NCBI RefSeq assembly: GCF_004804355.1
Contig: NZ_SRWZ01000003.1
Span: forward strand, 468,816 to 532,815
Length of the DNA: 64,000 nucleotides
Direction of reading: 5' to 3'
Origin: Cognatitamlana onchidii
GTDB lineage: Bacteria > Bacteroidota > Bacteroidia > Flavobacteriales > Flavobacteriaceae
The notes below the pieces were generated by a model. That model did not search any database and was not told where the DNA came from. It saw nothing but the letters and a program-made list of their open reading frames with translations. Position numbers and translations under genes: made by a program. Below, in pieces: positions 63,137-64,000 of the stretch. Numbering within the stretch: the first letter of the stretch is position 1; each line of letters begins with the position of its first letter.

Positions 63137-63167
63137 TTGTTATTTTAGTAAGAAAATTCTAACTTCC
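63137..63167 (+). promoter_or_regulatory. Promoter-like element, copy 2 of 2
   Basis: TTG at 63137-63139 and TAACTTCC at 63160-63167 with the same 20-bp spacing and strong similarity to the copy at 61964-61994. It lies after the YiaK gene and 109 bp before the next ATG. Confidence 0.35.
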
Positions 63168-63230
63168 ATTACAGATTGATAAGTCATTGACAAACGACAC
63201 ATATCATTAAAGTTAAGTGCAATTTGGCAT

Positions 63231-63238
63231 TAAATTTG
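63231..63238 (+). promoter_or_regulatory. -7 element TAAATTTG for the secreted protein gene
   Basis: An exact TAnnTTTG match 37 bp before the ATG at 63276. Confidence 0.5.
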
Positions 63239-63275
63239 TGTCATTACAACGTAATCAATCCTTAACAAAAGAGAA

Positions 63276-63776
63276 ATGAAATCGATCTTATTCGCCGTAC
63301 TTCTAATGGTTATAAATCAAGTGTCCAATGCACAAAATACTAAAATAGATAAAGCTTTAATTAACTCTGTCGCAATTAGGCTGGACAAAGTTGCGTTTCA
63401 TGAAAACTGTTTTATGAATATTTTAGATTCCGACAATAATATAATTGCATACTATGACAGATTTGAAAATAAAAGTGGTCCTGTTAAATCGGTAAAATTA
63501 TTCAACTTAAAAAAAGAATTAATTGGTGTTTTTGTTCCTCTAATTACTGATACGGGATATGAAATTCATCTAAGAAATAAAGACCAAGCCAGAGGGCTCA
63601 TTAAACTTACGGAAAAGTTTAAAGGCTTTGAGATTTCTTACCAATCAGAAGTAACATATTTTCAAAAACCTTATAGTTTTGATTACGCAATAAATATTGG
63701 GATTGGAAAAGTAAACATAAAGCAAAGTGTAAACTACAAGAGTCAAGAGGTTATTTTGTCGACTTCCCCTAAATAG
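63276..63776 (+). CDS. Small secreted protein of unknown function
   Basis: 166 residues with a signal peptide (MKSILFAVLLMVINQVSNAQ, cleaved after Ala). The mature 146 residues are beta-rich with regular spacing, for example SVAIRLDKVAFHENCFMNILDSDNNIIAYYDRFE and LNLKKELIGVFVPLITDTGYEIHLRNKDQARG. I recognise no family. Its stop lies within some 60 bp of an IS3-type transposase end, so a shortened C-terminus by insertion cannot be excluded. It has its own -7 element. Confidence 0.7.
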   Translation: MKSILFAVLLMVINQVSNAQNTKIDKALINSVAIRLDKVAFHENCFMNILDSDNNIIAYYDRFENKSGPVKSVKLFNLKKELIGVFVPLITDTGYEIHLRNKDQARGLIKLTEKFKGFEISYQSEVTYFQKPYSFDYAINIGIGKVNIKQSVNYKSQEVILSTSPK

Positions 63777-63820
63777 AACCGTTAGTTTTTCCAAAATTAT
63801 TCATTTTTTCGTTTTAAAAG

Positions 63821-63862
63821 TAGTTTGATTTTTAATTTTATAACGGCTTTAAAATCAAACTA
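63821..63862. repeat. Perfect 12-bp inverted repeat at the end of the transposase gene
   Basis: Arms TAGTTTGATTTT (63821-63832) and AAAATCAAACTA (63851-63862) with an 18-base spacer that contains the transposase stop codon. It can fold as a terminator-like hairpin and may protect the element from read-through. Confidence 0.6.
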
Positions 63863-64000
63863 TTTTTAAAATGCGCCTTAGCGGCAGCGTCACGTTTTTG
63901 CTTGGCATATGTTATAGGTGATAATTTACCTAAAGCATCATGTGGTCTGTATAGATTGTAATCATCCATCCATATTTTTGTTTGTTCTCTGACTTGATTA
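63838..64000 (-). CDS. IS3-family transposase OrfB, C-terminal fragment (5' end outside window)
   Basis: The reverse frame ending with TAA at 63838 encodes 53 residues in the window. They include IWMDDYNLYRPHDALGKLSP and the following TYAKQKR segment, the conserved C-terminal end of the DDE integrase core of IS3-family transposases (YNxxRPHxALGxxxP). The catalytic Asp-Asp-Glu residues lie upstream, outside the window. Whether the full element is intact cannot be seen. Confidence 0.88.
   Translation of the reverse strand, partial: NQVREQTKIWMDDYNLYRPHDALGKLSPITYAKQKRDAAAKAHFKNSLILKPL

Larger units (their letters stand above)
63780..64000 (-). mobile_element. Right-window edge of an IS3-type insertion sequence
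   Basis: The reverse strand holds the 3' end of an IS3-family transposase and about 60 bp of non-coding end DNA. The outer boundary of the element is not defined: a likely end lies between the stop of the secreted protein gene (63776) and about 63800. The rest of the element is outside the window, so terminal repeats and target duplication cannot be compared. Confidence 0.65.

Overview
The window looks like a chromosomal segment of a Gram-negative marine-type flavobacterium (Bacteroidota, Flavobacteriaceae). It is AT-rich, its genes mostly lack Shine-Dalgarno sequences, and many starts are preceded by the Bacteroidota -7 element TAnnTTTG (or TAnnTTCG). Its genes are typical of the group: a BatA-type protein, PorD of type IX secretion, BshB1 of bacillithiol synthesis, group III truncated haemoglobin, fused CcsBA, the order dapA-Kir-bamD-rpoZ-coaBC-porD-recN-fabI, and SatD/DUF3307. 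KdsC implies Kdo and hence LPS. Most of the window is housekeeping; it contains no CRISPR array, prophage or integrated island, only the edge of one IS3-type element at the right end.

Layout. 1-8.8 kb: an outer-membrane-type protein cut by the window edge, an M61 lipoprotein peptidase, a two-domain glycosyltransferase, BatA-like protein, a dihydroorotase homologue lacking its HxH metal site, a DUF4870-like protein, an esterase and tRNA-His. 9-15.3 kb: bshB1, an SLC13 permease, rlmF with an abnormal start, a HAD phosphatase, a 50-residue basic protein, and SatD with DUF3307. 15.4-19.1 kb: ccsBA and a truncated haemoglobin. 19.1-24.6 kb: a forward run of DUF2520 protein, kdsC, a UbiA prenyltransferase, maf, a lipoprotein, an MscS channel and corA. 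24.7-29.6 kb: a two-component system, coaE, YbbR and a glycosyltransferase. 29.7-38 kb: a long reverse block with fabI, recN, porD, coaBC, rpoZ, bamD, a Kir-type channel, dapA and DUF6913.

38-44.7 kb: a 5'-nucleotidase split into two exported proteins in reversed domain order, then two related membrane proteins flanking a DoxX gene, then ligA and prmC. 44.7-51.6 kb: GNAT, ribD, HAD, an IMPACT protein, a thioesterase, dnaA, a tyrosine phosphatase, an RsmI-like methylase and a lysozyme-like protein. 51.7-56.5 kb: the dapF-GNAT-mltG-DUF2279 operon and a divergent HtrA protease. 56.6-64 kb: a long-form GAPDH, two small proteins, a beta-propeller lipoprotein, fhs, a YiaK-type dehydrogenase, a secreted protein, and the 3' end of an IS3-type transposase.

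The most interesting new signal is regulatory. The two related membrane-protein genes at 39.7-40.4 and 41.0-41.8 kb each carry the palindrome TTTTATCGATAAAA upstream, placed exactly 34 bp before an identical -7 element TATGTTTG. The DNA between the two elements is not conserved. This looks like a shared activator operator defining a small regulon. All functional names rest on recognising families from the translated sequence; no database search was run.
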